Source: Olsenella sp. KGMB02461 | Lineage (GTDB): Bacteria; Actinomycetota; Coriobacteriia; Coriobacteriales; Atopobiaceae | Direction: 5' to 3' | DNA: 64,000 bases | Assembly (NCBI RefSeq): GCF_012584445.1 | Contig: NZ_JABAHI010000008.1 | Location: 682,001-746,000 of the forward strand | Shown here: positions 50,538 through 57,576 of the stretch, one piece after another | Layout of the letters: each line of letters starts with the position of its first letter | Position numbering within the stretch: the stretch's first letter is position 1 | The notes under the pieces: generated by a model | Database searches by the model: none | The model's input: only the letters and a program-made list of their open reading frames with translations | Told to the model about the DNA's origin: nothing | Program-made: the position numbers and the translations under genes

Positions 50538-51061
50538 GTTAAAACACCTACCTTTCTGGGCGATTTGCATCGCCTGTCACTTTCTCGCGAGGATGCGGGA
50601 CGCCGCATCGACGCATAGAAAAACCGGAGGCTCCACAGGGGCGCCGCCGGTCCACAGACAAATCTTGTAAGCCCACGAAGGGCGAAAGATGCGTTTGTAA
50701 GAACCAGCCAGCAGCCTAAAGGCGCCGATCAGGTGGGGACGCGAGGTCCCGCTTAGCAACAGAGGTTTCTGCGCAGTGACACATACTACTTCATGCCGAG
50801 AAGATCCGCCACCCCATGGGTCGCAACCTTTAGGACGGCACAGAGAATCGCCACAGCTCCTGGCGTCCAGTGCGGCCAGTGAGCGCCATGCTGCGGCCCG
50901 GAGGGGAGGGTTTCTCGGCAAGGTTAAGGTTTTTGCCAGAAACTCAATGGTATCCTAGAACCAGGTCGAGACGCCGGCACTCTTAGGGTAGCTGCAGCCG
51001 GCCGAGCGAGATTGGGACAACCGTCGAACTCGGTCTGGAAGGGCCGAGAAAGGAGTGCCTT
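50538..51061 (-). promoter_or_regulatory. infC leader region with attenuator-like hairpins
   Basis: Upstream of infC the minus strand holds a terminator-like hairpin at 50619-50651 (ACCGG-GGC arms with one mismatch, then TTTTT) and a 7-bp hairpin GATGCGG/CCGCATC (50592-50609). This suggests attenuation of the ribosomal operon. Two TTCTCGGCA words lie further up (50794, 50911). The rest, to the plus-strand gene at 51062, shows no ORF. Confidence 0.5.
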
Positions 51062-51787
51062 ATGCAGTCGTTTGTGGTCGAGCAGTCGTTTTGGGACCTG
51101 TTCCCCGAGGCTTCTGTAGCCTGCATGGTGGTACGCGACATGAAGTCGGCCAGCGAGGTGAGCCAGGAAGGCCGCGCACGTATCGCCACGCTGTTGAGCC
51201 AGGCAAACACCCAGGCAACACGCCACCTGGACTCGCCTACCCTCTCTGAGAATGCACCCATCAAGGTGTGGCGCGACGCCTATAAGAAGTTCAAGACCAA
51301 GCGTGGGGCCCGCTGCTCGGTGGAGAACCTCTTTCGCCGCGTGCTCAAAGACAAGCCGGTGGAGCCCATCACGCCTTCGGTGGATCTGTACAACATCGTG
51401 AGCCTGCGCCACGCCTTCCCGGTGGGAGGCGAGGACGTGAATGCTTTCGAGGGCGACCTGCGCCTAGGCGTCACAGAGGGCGGCGACGGGTTTTTGCCCC
51501 TGGGCGAAGATGCTGAGGATCCCACGCTGGCAGGCGAGGTGTGCTATCGCGATGATGCCGGTGCGGTGTGCCGCTGCCTCAACTGGCGAGACGGCCAGCG
51601 CACCGCCCTCACCGACGACTCCCACGACGCCTTTCTAGTCATCGAGAACGTAGATCCCGCGCGCGCTGAGGACCTCGAAGCAGCCATGGCCGACCTAGAA
51701 TCCTTGATTGGCGAGTTCCTTGGGGGCACAGTGACCGCTCGAGGCATCCTCACTGCCAAGAACCCCAAGCTCGGCCTGGTTGAATAG
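51062..51787 (+). CDS. B3/B4 tRNA-binding (PheT editing-like) domain protein
   Basis: 241 residues. The stretch WRDAYKKFKTKRGARCSVENLFRRVLKDKPVEPITPSVDLYNIVSLRHAFPVGGEDVNAF is diagnostic of the stand-alone B3/4 domain family (COG3382), related to the editing domain of PheRS beta. Such proteins may hydrolyse mis-acylated tRNA or free adducts; function is not firmly known. ATG 51062 has AAAGGAG upstream. It is divergent from infC. Confidence 0.85.
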   Translation: MQSFVVEQSFWDLFPEASVACMVVRDMKSASEVSQEGRARIATLLSQANTQATRHLDSPTLSENAPIKVWRDAYKKFKTKRGARCSVENLFRRVLKDKPVEPITPSVDLYNIVSLRHAFPVGGEDVNAFEGDLRLGVTEGGDGFLPLGEDAEDPTLAGEVCYRDDAGAVCRCLNWRDGQRTALTDDSHDAFLVIENVDPARAEDLEAAMADLESLIGEFLGGTVTARGILTAKNPKLGLVE

Positions 51788-51891
51788 CGCGAGGTAGGCT
51801 CCTGCTTTTGACTGGTTGCGACGCTGAATGGCGCCTGTGGGAGGCTTCATTCCCGCAGGCGCTTTCCTGAAACTATATGGGCTGTGGGGCT

Positions 51892-52866
51892 TTAGCCTTC
51901 TGCCACAAAGGCCGAAGTGAGATTGCTGGCCACTCCGCACAGCAGGCCGCCGATAGGCCAGGCCAGCCAGAAGTAGGGGCTGGCATAGCCCGGCACGAAG
52001 AGCATCACCAGTCCTGCGATGGTGGCGACGAGCATGATGGCGCCGCAGAGACCTCCGGCAATGCGATCGCGGCGGCCTTTGGGCGTGAGGCTCCCATCGC
52101 TGGCCCTAGGGCTTTCTGCAAACTCAGCGGAGTTGGCATTATAGCTGTCGATATCCATACCGCCCCAGAGCATGGAGCCGTAGATGATGGACCAGGCTCC
52201 TAGGGCCACGCAGCCCAACAGCAACCCCGCGCCTAGCGCGTCTTTGGCCAGCAGGCCCTCGATGAGTATGCAGATGCCCACCCCTGCCAAGATGAGCAAG
52301 ATGCCTCCCACCAGATGGCGAATGAAGCCCTCCTGGCACTGCTCGCGCTCTTGATCCGTATAGAAGTCTTCGATGTAGGGATGGCTCTTCACAAAGGCGG
52401 CATGCCTCATGCCTGCAGGAATGACGAGCGCCAAGCCTGCTGCCACCAGCGCGAGCAACCCAATGACGCCCACCGTCTCAGAGGTTTTGGCAGCTATCCC
52501 CAGAACGTCGCCGGCTGATTGAGTCAAGCACAGCAGCGCAGGCCCCATAATGAAGCAACCCACGCCCAGCGAGACGTTCCAGGCAAAGCCGGTGCGCTCC
52601 TCGTCGTAGCCGCAAAGGCCTGCAGGCTCTAAGGCCTCAGGTTGGGAGGGCTGGGTTTCTCGGCCGGAAAGATCGCCGCAGACCAGCTCATCCAGGGTGC
52701 AGGAGAAGATCTCGCAGAGCTTCAAGAGCTTATCCATCTCGGGCGTGGACTTGCCTGATTCCCATTTGGTCACCGATTGCCGAGAAACCCCTAGCATCTC
52801 GGCCAGTTGCTCTTGGGTCATCCCCTGGGCCGTCCGCAGGGAGGAGAGGTTGGTTCGAAAGCTCAT
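51892..52866 (-). CDS. XRE-family DNA-binding membrane protein
   Basis: 324 residues. N-terminal Cro/C1 helix-turn-helix (LSSLRTAQGMTQEQLAEMLGVSRQSVTKWESGKSTPEMDKLLKLCEIF) with a DEL(V)CG motif, then about six hydrophobic segments from residue 95 to the end. Proteins of this build are common in Gram-positive gut bacteria and are thought to sense membrane state or a ligand. ATG 52866 has AAAGG six bases upstream. A TTCTCGGCA word (52778) encodes part of the recognition helix. Confidence 0.85.
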   Translation of the reverse strand: MSFRTNLSSLRTAQGMTQEQLAEMLGVSRQSVTKWESGKSTPEMDKLLKLCEIFSCTLDELVCGDLSGRETQPSQPEALEPAGLCGYDEERTGFAWNVSLGVGCFIMGPALLCLTQSAGDVLGIAAKTSETVGVIGLLALVAAGLALVIPAGMRHAAFVKSHPYIEDFYTDQEREQCQEGFIRHLVGGILLILAGVGICILIEGLLAKDALGAGLLLGCVALGAWSIIYGSMLWGGMDIDSYNANSAEFAESPRASDGSLTPKGRRDRIAGGLCGAIMLVATIAGLVMLFVPGYASPYFWLAWPIGGLLCGVASNLTSAFVAEG

Positions 52867-52902
52867 AATGTGCCTTTCAGAGGTTGAACGAGCAGTGCGC
52901 AT

Positions 52903-53303
52903 GCTTCTGGCCTGTGCTGCGTACAGGCCATCTGGGGAAGAATGCTGGCTTCACTATGCAGGTGCGAGGGTGCTCATTCTACCAACCGGCGGCTTCATTT
53001 TGGGCAAATTTCAGGCGCCTGTGGGTTGCCGGGCGCAGGTAGATGGCCTGAATGGGGAACTGTCGCACCTACTTATCCGCCCTATTCTTCATATCCTCAC
53101 GATTAAGCTGCGGTGCAGAGGCCCCAAATCCTCCTATTCTCGTTATTAGAGCATTACCGGCAATGGGCACACGCATCACCCCATTGCAGTCAAGCCTCTT
53201 ATGACGTGAATTTTTACATAGTTGATGTACCTTGCGCACCTTCGCAAACGCCTTGCGACGCATTGCGGCACCATAGCCGGTTTTGCATAATCAAACAAGA
53301 AAA
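52903..53303. other. Intergenic DNA left of the prophage
   Basis: 400 bp with no convincing ORF. Its right end is the terminator of the interrupted tRNA. Confidence 0.4.
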
Positions 53304-53333
53304 CAGGCCACCGTCAAACCAGACGATGACCTG
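53304..53333 (-). terminator. Original terminator of the interrupted tRNA gene
   Basis: On the minus strand CAGGTCATCGTC pairs with GACGGTGGCCTG (two G-T pairs) followed by TTTTC. It lies just downstream of the tRNA 3' fragment, as expected for the chromosomal side of attL. Confidence 0.75.
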
Positions 53334-53342
53334 CATGTTTTC

Positions 53343-53400
53343 CTGGTGCCCGAGGTGAGATTCGAACTCACATGAGCGCGAGCTCAGAGGTTTTTGAGTT
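53343..53400 (-). other. attL: 3' fragment of a class II tRNA, probably Leu (CAA)
   Basis: Read on the minus strand: anticodon-loop sequence CTCAAAA, ACCTC (3' anticodon stem), a long variable arm TGAGC/GCTCA, T-arm GTGAG/CTCAC with TTCGAAT, acceptor 3' strand CTCGGGC and ACCA. The 5' half of the tRNA is missing; phage-side DNA (CCAA...) replaces it at the anticodon stem. This is the scar of integration into the 3' part of a tRNA gene. The intact tRNA should lie at the far right end of the prophage, outside the window. Confidence 0.8.
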
Positions 53401-53516
53401 GGCATTAGGTGCAGGCATATTGGCTTGTTACCTGCGCATTCTCAATAACGATGTATAGAAATACTCCCAGTTTTAGCCCATTTTCCTACCATCTTGCGAA
53501 CCCTTGTGTCTGCACG

Positions 53517-54635
53517 TTAATGCAACGACTCTCCTATCCTCTTCGATGCCTGCTCCATGGCTGAGAGTGCCGGGCGGTAGTAGTTTCGATAAGTGCTCGT
53601 ATGCTCGGATCGTCCATGCATCTTGTCCACAAGATCAGGCGCTACGCCTGCATCCAATGCAAGCGTGTCGGATGTGTGCCTAAGCGTTCCTGGCGGCACA
53701 GGTCGCAATCCATTGCGGGCGATCCAGTCTTTCCACCGCTTGTTAAGCTTCCACTCGGTGACGTTGACCATACGCTCTTGAGGGTCGCACTGCTTGGTGA
53801 TCTCCATAAGACGCTGGCGACAGGGGCTAAAGACGGGCACAGACCTCGCTCGGTGATCGTTCTTCGTCTCATCCCTAAAACCATTGACCTCATTGAAAGT
53901 GCAGCGCACAGTGACAGTCATGGTCTCAGCCTCTTTTCCGGTCATGAAGTCGTAAAGACGTGTGACCGAGAGGTCGCAGGGACGGGCGCCCATAGCCTCG
54001 CTCTTGGACAACGTCGAGAGTCCTAGGCAGAAATAGGCTTGCACCTCAATGGGCGCATCGTCGAGCACGTCCATCGCCTGGATGATCTCGTGGGCATCCC
54101 ATGGCTGGATAGGCTCTTTGTGCTTTTGGACTACGTTGACTCGGCGCTCGAGCGGCTTCTCTGTGAGATAGCCGTCATCATAGGCGGCTCTGAGCACGGT
54201 GCGGAGCACCGCCTTACATTGCCTGGGAGATGCCGACTCGCGAATGATGGCTGCAGCTTTGTCATGGGTGATGCGGTCGAGCCGTAAGCCGCCGATCTTA
54301 GGCAGAACATAGGCTTTCATTACATAGTCATAGCCCTTGAGGGTGGTTGGAGCCCTGGGCTTTCCTCGATTGCTTGGCGCATCCCTAAAGAAGGACCAGT
54401 AGTAGGTCGAAAGGGTCATCGAGTCGCCGGTGAAGTCTGATGCACCGAGCTGCTTGGCCATGCGCACAACTTCTGCCTCTGCCTCATCGCTTGTCACGTT
54501 GTGCAGAGTCTTGGTGAGCACACGGCGCTTGCCATCGCTCCTATAGCCACGCGACACTCTGATTTTGCAGCTCTTGCCATCGTCAGACCACTGGATGTTG
54601 CCCATCTTCCGGTTATTAGTTTTACGCTTGGCCAT
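53517..54635 (-). CDS. int: Phage-type tyrosine recombinase (integrase)
   Basis: 372 residues: N-terminal arm-binding AP2-like part (IQWSDDGKSCKIRVSRGYRSDGKRRVL), SAM-like core-binding domain (TTLKGYDYVMKAYVLPKIGGLRLDRITHDKAAAII), catalytic domain with LRHTSDTLALDAGVAPDLVDKMHG and the tyrosine region STYRNYYRPALS. Oddly, the usual first catalytic Arg (normally TGLRRGE) reads STLSKSE, and the box II His before LRHT is Gly. Yet it lies at attL as an integrase should. Either the active site has diverged or it is impaired. ATG 54635 follows GAGGCGGG. Confidence 0.85.
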   Translation of the reverse strand: MAKRKTNNRKMGNIQWSDDGKSCKIRVSRGYRSDGKRRVLTKTLHNVTSDEAEAEVVRMAKQLGASDFTGDSMTLSTYYWSFFRDAPSNRGKPRAPTTLKGYDYVMKAYVLPKIGGLRLDRITHDKAAAIIRESASPRQCKAVLRTVLRAAYDDGYLTEKPLERRVNVVQKHKEPIQPWDAHEIIQAMDVLDDAPIEVQAYFCLGLSTLSKSEAMGARPCDLSVTRLYDFMTGKEAETMTVTVRCTFNEVNGFRDETKNDHRARSVPVFSPCRQRLMEITKQCDPQERMVNVTEWKLNKRWKDWIARNGLRPVPPGTLRHTSDTLALDAGVAPDLVDKMHGRSEHTSTYRNYYRPALSAMEQASKRIGESLH

Positions 54636-54649
54636 GGCACCCGCCTCTT

Positions 54650-55060
54650 TTACCGATCGCTCTTACGAGCCTCCACCGACGCCACAGACACCATCCTGGT
54701 GGCGCCTACTCGCCAGGATTCCAACAGCCCGGCATCGCAAAGCTGGGCCACGCGCTGACGAGAGAGACCCAGTGCCCTGGCTGCCTCAGAAGAAGACATA
54801 GCTGGCACGTCTGCCAAGGAGGTATCCACCGACACCACCAGGATGGAACCGCCCTGTCTTGGCTCGTTGCCGAGGGGAAGGCTGGGCATAGGCTCATCGC
54901 GCATGAGGAAGTCCTGGGCATATCCGCGCACGTAGTCCACGCACATGGCGACGGCATCGGCACGGCTTAGGCCTTCAGTGCCGGCACCAAGCCCAAAGGC
55001 ATAGCAGACATAGCGGCCTTCCTCATGAACCATTTCAAACTCGCAGGTAAGGGTAGCCAT
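54650..55060 (-). CDS. hicB: HicB-like antitoxin with C-terminal helix-turn-helix
   Basis: 136 residues. The N-terminal part (TLTCEFEMVHEEGRYVCYAFGLGAGTEGLSRADAVAMCVDYVRGY) is a HicB-type partial RNase H fold. The C-terminal ~45 residues (SSSEAARALGLSRQRVAQLCDAGLLESWRVGATRMVSVASVEARK) are a MerR/excisionase-type winged helix for operator binding. It would bind and silence the HicA-like toxin encoded 45 bp upstream. ATG 55060 has AAAGGAG. It lies 14 bp before int and could influence int expression. Confidence 0.75.
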   Translation of the reverse strand: MATLTCEFEMVHEEGRYVCYAFGLGAGTEGLSRADAVAMCVDYVRGYAQDFLMRDEPMPSLPLGNEPRQGGSILVVSVDTSLADVPAMSSSEAARALGLSRQRVAQLCDAGLLESWRVGATRMVSVASVEARKSDR

Positions 55061-55105
55061 AGTGGCTCCTTTCTATTGATAACGGACGGCCCGAGGGCCG
55101 GGCCC

Positions 55106-55279
55106 CTAGCGGAGCCCGGCTTGTCTGAGGATCCTATTCGCAAGCCCCTCACCGATGTCCTTGTGAGCCGGAACCATCACGGTGACGTTTCCCTTGCGAA
55201 ACTTGAGGTGGCCTCTTTGGCCGATGTAGACGAACCCGGCCGCCTCAAGCTTGCGGATGATCTCTCTTTGCTTGGCCAT
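55106..55279 (-). CDS. hicA: HicA-like mRNA interferase toxin
   Basis: 57 residues, the double-stranded-RNA-binding-like HicA fold: KQREIIRKLEAAGFVYIGQRGHLKFRKGNVTVMVPAHKDIGEGLANRILRQAGL. The active His is probably H24 (GH instead of the usual SHH). It would cleave mRNA. ATG 55279 has AGGAGG five bases upstream. Order toxin then antitoxin is standard for hicAB. Confidence 0.82.
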   Translation of the reverse strand: MAKQREIIRKLEAAGFVYIGQRGHLKFRKGNVTVMVPAHKDIGEGLANRILRQAGLR

Positions 55280-55303
55280 CCGTACCTCCTTTCCATGTCT
55301 ATA

Positions 55304-55333
55304 TATTGACACTGTCTATTGACTTTGTCAATA
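55304..55333 (-). promoter_or_regulatory. Promoter and operator of hicAB
   Basis: TATTGAC (55317-55323) and its complement GTCAATA (55327-55333) form a 7-3-7 inverted repeat; a further TATTGAC lies at 55304-55310. On the minus strand TTGACA within the repeat is a consensus -35 with AATATA about 18 bp downstream. Autoregulation by the HicB-like protein is likely. Confidence 0.6.
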
Positions 55334-55385
55334 CTAGAAAGGAGGAATTCTAGAATATGGAGCTAGGCATTATTTATTACAATTA

Positions 55386-55841
55386 CTACTCTTCCACATC
55401 GCTAAACTTGAAATCTTTTGCGATGATGGCCGGCACAATCGTTGGAAGTTGGATCCTCTTTCCAAAAAGTGAACCAGAATATAGCTTTGCCACCCTCGAC
55501 CTAATCTCTGCATATAAGAATGAAATCGCGTTTTGCAATAGGTAAGAATCAAGGGATTCTTGACTAATTTCATCGGTCTTGTTGGCTCTTACAATACAAG
55601 TCGCATTGATCGATACACTTGATACCACGTTTTCCGATCCCTTAGGTGCGATGTCATTACTGACTCTCAACGTGGCACGAACTCCATCAGTAAAACCTTC
55701 TGGATCATTCTCTTTCGTAGCCCCAACCTCGACAGTGAGCATGCTGTCGACAGAATCTCCTGGATCTTTGTCAATGTCAAAGCTGAGGTGGTTAACCCAT
55801 AAGTCGACAAGACTCACTGGCGCGAAGATTTCATCGTTCAT
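55386..55841 (-). CDS. SecB-like chaperone of a toxin-antitoxin-chaperone system
   Basis: 151 residues. It follows the SecB pattern: a first strand LWVNHLSFDI, a middle with VSSVSINATCIVRANKTDEISQESLDS, a helix NAISFLYAEIRSRVAKLYSGSLFG, and the end LPTIVPAIIAKDFKF, as in SecB (YAREMI...PPL...NF). No Sec role is expected in a Gram-positive host, which normally lacks SecB. Its ATG overlaps the antitoxin stop (ATGA). Solitary SecB-like proteins with HigBA act as antitoxin chaperones in TAC systems such as Rv1955-Rv1957 of Mycobacterium tuberculosis. Confidence 0.72.
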   Translation of the reverse strand: MNDEIFAPVSLVDLWVNHLSFDIDKDPGDSVDSMLTVEVGATKENDPEGFTDGVRATLRVSNDIAPKGSENVVSSVSINATCIVRANKTDEISQESLDSYLLQNAISFLYAEIRSRVAKLYSGSLFGKRIQLPTIVPAIIAKDFKFSDVEE

Positions 55842-56323
55842 GACGCTAACTCACCTTCCTTAAATGAAGCGTGCCCCACATGCTGTTGCTGATAAGATTT
55901 ATGATTCACGGTCCTAACAAGTCGAGGTCTCTCATAGGAAGTCTCTTCAACATCTTTGTAATCAAGGTCGTCACAAGCTACCTCGAAGCTGTCTACAAAA
56001 GTAATAGGTCCTATCTCTTTTCCGAGTGCAGAGGCTAGCTTCGACATAGTCTTAACAGTGATATTCCCGCCGTTCAGGAACCCGCTAAGCGTAGATGGGC
56101 TGATACCAGCTCTTTTTGCAAGCTCCTTGTTGGTGATCCCCTGACGTACGGCCTCTTTTATTAAATCGTTGGCAAAGCGGTCGGATACCCTATAAGCGGT
56201 CATTTCTGGATCATCTGGGCCAGGATCGAACCCAAACAGTCGTTTCATATCTGCCCTTAAAGCTTTTGTCTTGGTTGAATAGGTCCCCTTTTTGACCACT
56301 CTGCCCCTTACGTGGCTAGTCAT
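55838..56323 (-). CDS. XRE-family antitoxin (HigA-like) with C-terminal extension
   Basis: 161 residues. The helix-turn-helix is at about 60-85 (EAVRQGITNKELAKRAGISPSTLSGFLNGGNITVKTMSKLASALG). An unusual N-terminal ~40 residues precede it, and a ~50-residue tail follows (FEVACDDLDYKDVEETSYERPRLVRTVNHKSYQQQHVGHASF), a candidate chaperone-addiction segment. ATG 56323 has GGAG ten bases upstream; the gene overlaps the toxin gene by 8 bp and the SecB-like gene by 4 bp, so all three are coupled. Confidence 0.78.
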   Translation of the reverse strand: MTSHVRGRVVKKGTYSTKTKALRADMKRLFGFDPGPDDPEMTAYRVSDRFANDLIKEAVRQGITNKELAKRAGISPSTLSGFLNGGNITVKTMSKLASALGKEIGPITFVDSFEVACDDLDYKDVEETSYERPRLVRTVNHKSYQQQHVGHASFKEGELAS

Positions 56324-56813
56324 TGATATCGGTCTCCTGTAATAGTTTCTCAATTAATTTCACGTCTTTTTTTACTGCTTCGATTCCAGAGCCGGTGTCT
56401 TTCTTGCCTTTTCCACTGTGTGTTTTCGCTGCCTTAATAAGGACGGCAAGGCGCTGTCCATCATCCTTCATGTAGGTAAAGAACCGTAGGGTCTCTCCAG
56501 TTACTCTAATCTCATAGATGTTCGGTCTTAATTTCTTTATTAGGTTTCGCTGCTGAGAGACCATGAAGTCGTTCTTGTTCAAAGACTGTAGGCAGACCAC
56601 GGCTTTTTTCAGCACATTTGGATTAAGCGTGTTCTTATCACAGCCACTTCCCAGTGGGATGACATTGAGCCCCGGGTCTTTTTTGACTCCATATAGCTCA
56701 CGACATTCATCGAGAACAGTATGAGCCCCGAATCCCCAGACATATTGACATATGGCTACCTCCCCTTCGCGATACACCCACCTGAGCCCGCGTCCTTCTT
56801 GGTCATAACTCAT
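56316..56813 (-). CDS. RelE/HigB-like toxin with N-terminal extension
   Basis: 165 residues. The C-terminal ~95 residues have the HigB/phage Gp49-like pattern: NLIKKLRPNIYEIRVTGETLRFFTYMKDDGQRLAVLIKAAKTHSGKGKK...IEAVKKDVKLIEKLL. The N-terminal ~65 residues (LRWVYREGEVAICQYVWGFGAHTVLDECRELYG) are extra. It probably cleaves mRNA on the ribosome, held in check by the HigA-like protein. ATG 56813 has AAAGGA upstream; frames reaching further up lack a ribosome-binding site. Confidence 0.75.
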   Translation of the reverse strand: MSYDQEGRGLRWVYREGEVAICQYVWGFGAHTVLDECRELYGVKKDPGLNVIPLGSGCDKNTLNPNVLKKAVVCLQSLNKNDFMVSQQRNLIKKLRPNIYEIRVTGETLRFFTYMKDDGQRLAVLIKAAKTHSGKGKKDTGSGIEAVKKDVKLIEKLLQETDIND

Positions 56814-56829
56814 CGAGTTCCTTTCTGGT

Positions 56830-56849
56830 AATTCGGTTATATCCGAATT
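56830..56849. promoter_or_regulatory. Operator of the toxin-antitoxin-chaperone genes
   Basis: AATTCGG, six bases, then its exact complement CCGAATT, 17 bp upstream of the toxin start. The centre reads TATAAC on the minus strand, a possible -10. It is the likely HigA binding site. Confidence 0.55.
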
Positions 56850-56965
56850 TATAACAAAAAACACTACCGTTCACGCCATGTGTCAAAAAAATATCGCCAG
56901 CGGCACCCTTTTTGCCGATCTCAGCAAAAGGCCTAGTTGATCTCTCAACGTGCAAAGAGTGTGCG

Positions 56966-57148
56966 TTACTGCTCCCGTTGATGTTTCTCCATGTCCTTGC
57001 GGATAAGCTCTCGGATATAACCGGATTTGTTAGGCTGGCGCTCCAGCCACTCATAGAGCTCTTCGTCTTTGGGATAGAAGCCCACAATGGCCTGCTTCAC
57101 CTTCTTGCGGTATTTGGCCTTGGCCCGCCTCTCAGCCTCACTCACCAT
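56966..57148 (-). CDS. Small basic protein of unknown function
   Basis: 60 residues, Lys/Arg/Glu-rich (AERRAKAKYRKKVKQAIVGFYPKDEELYEWLERQPNKSGYIRELIRKDM). The second half resembles ribbon-helix-helix-like small proteins often found in mobile elements. ATG 57148 has AGGAGG upstream. It overlaps the 34-residue gene upstream by 11 bp. Confidence 0.65.
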   Translation of the reverse strand: MVSEAERRAKAKYRKKVKQAIVGFYPKDEELYEWLERQPNKSGYIRELIRKDMEKHQREQ

Positions 57149-57242
57149 GGCTACCCCTCCTTTTCTTCCAGGCGTTCCAGATCACCAAAGCCGTCAAGAA
57201 GGCGGCCGCCGAAGTGAAGAAGCGCTTTGCAATCTCTATCAT
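57138..57242 (-). CDS. 34-residue single-span membrane peptide
   Basis: Begins MIEIAKRFFTSAAAFLTALV and ends in a KKRRGSHGE tail. One hydrophobic helix then positive residues, so it would insert with the tail in the cytosol. ATG 57242 has GGAGG nine bases upstream and the gene overlaps the next. Possibly a superinfection-exclusion or toxic peptide; unknown. Confidence 0.5.
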   Translation of the reverse strand: MIEIAKRFFTSAAAFLTALVIWNAWKKRRGSHGE

Positions 57243-57267
57243 GTGCTCGTTCCTCCCTGTTAAGATG

Positions 57268-57297
57268 GGAAGGAGGGCCCCCGCAGGGGCCTCCCAT
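57268..57297 (-). terminator. GC-rich hairpin after the 58-residue membrane protein gene
   Basis: GGGAGGCCCC pairs with GGGGCCCTCC around TGCG on the minus strand, followed by TTCCC. It starts just past the stop at 57301. Confidence 0.55.
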
Positions 57298-57300
57298 TTC

Positions 57301-57477
57301 CTAGGAATCTCTCATGTGCTTTGGTCGGTGCGTTGGGGATTCCTTTTCTTGTGGGTCTTCTTTCTCTTGATCCTTTGTGGCCCATTCCCAGATGGCCATT
57401 ACCGCGATGCCTGCTCCCACTTGAACTCCGAAATCAATAACCCGTGGAACCAGCTCATTCTTGACCCAGCTGCTCAT
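57301..57477 (-). CDS. Small single-span membrane protein
   Basis: 58 residues: SSWVKNELVPRVIDFGVQVGAGIAVMAIWEWATKD then a charged tail rich in Glu, Lys and Pro. One membrane helix with a cytosolic tail is likely. ATG 57477 has AGGAGG six bases upstream. Located just left of the repressor gene, a typical place for lysogeny-expressed accessory genes. Confidence 0.6.
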   Translation of the reverse strand: MSSWVKNELVPRVIDFGVQVGAGIAVMAIWEWATKDQEKEDPQEKESPTHRPKHMRDS

Positions 57478-57576
57478 CGTTACCTCCTTTCTCCCGCAGC
57501 CCTTATTACGCTTATAACTATACCGCATGTGGTATAGTTGCGCGAGGGCAAATGAAAGAAAATACGAGGTGAAAGG

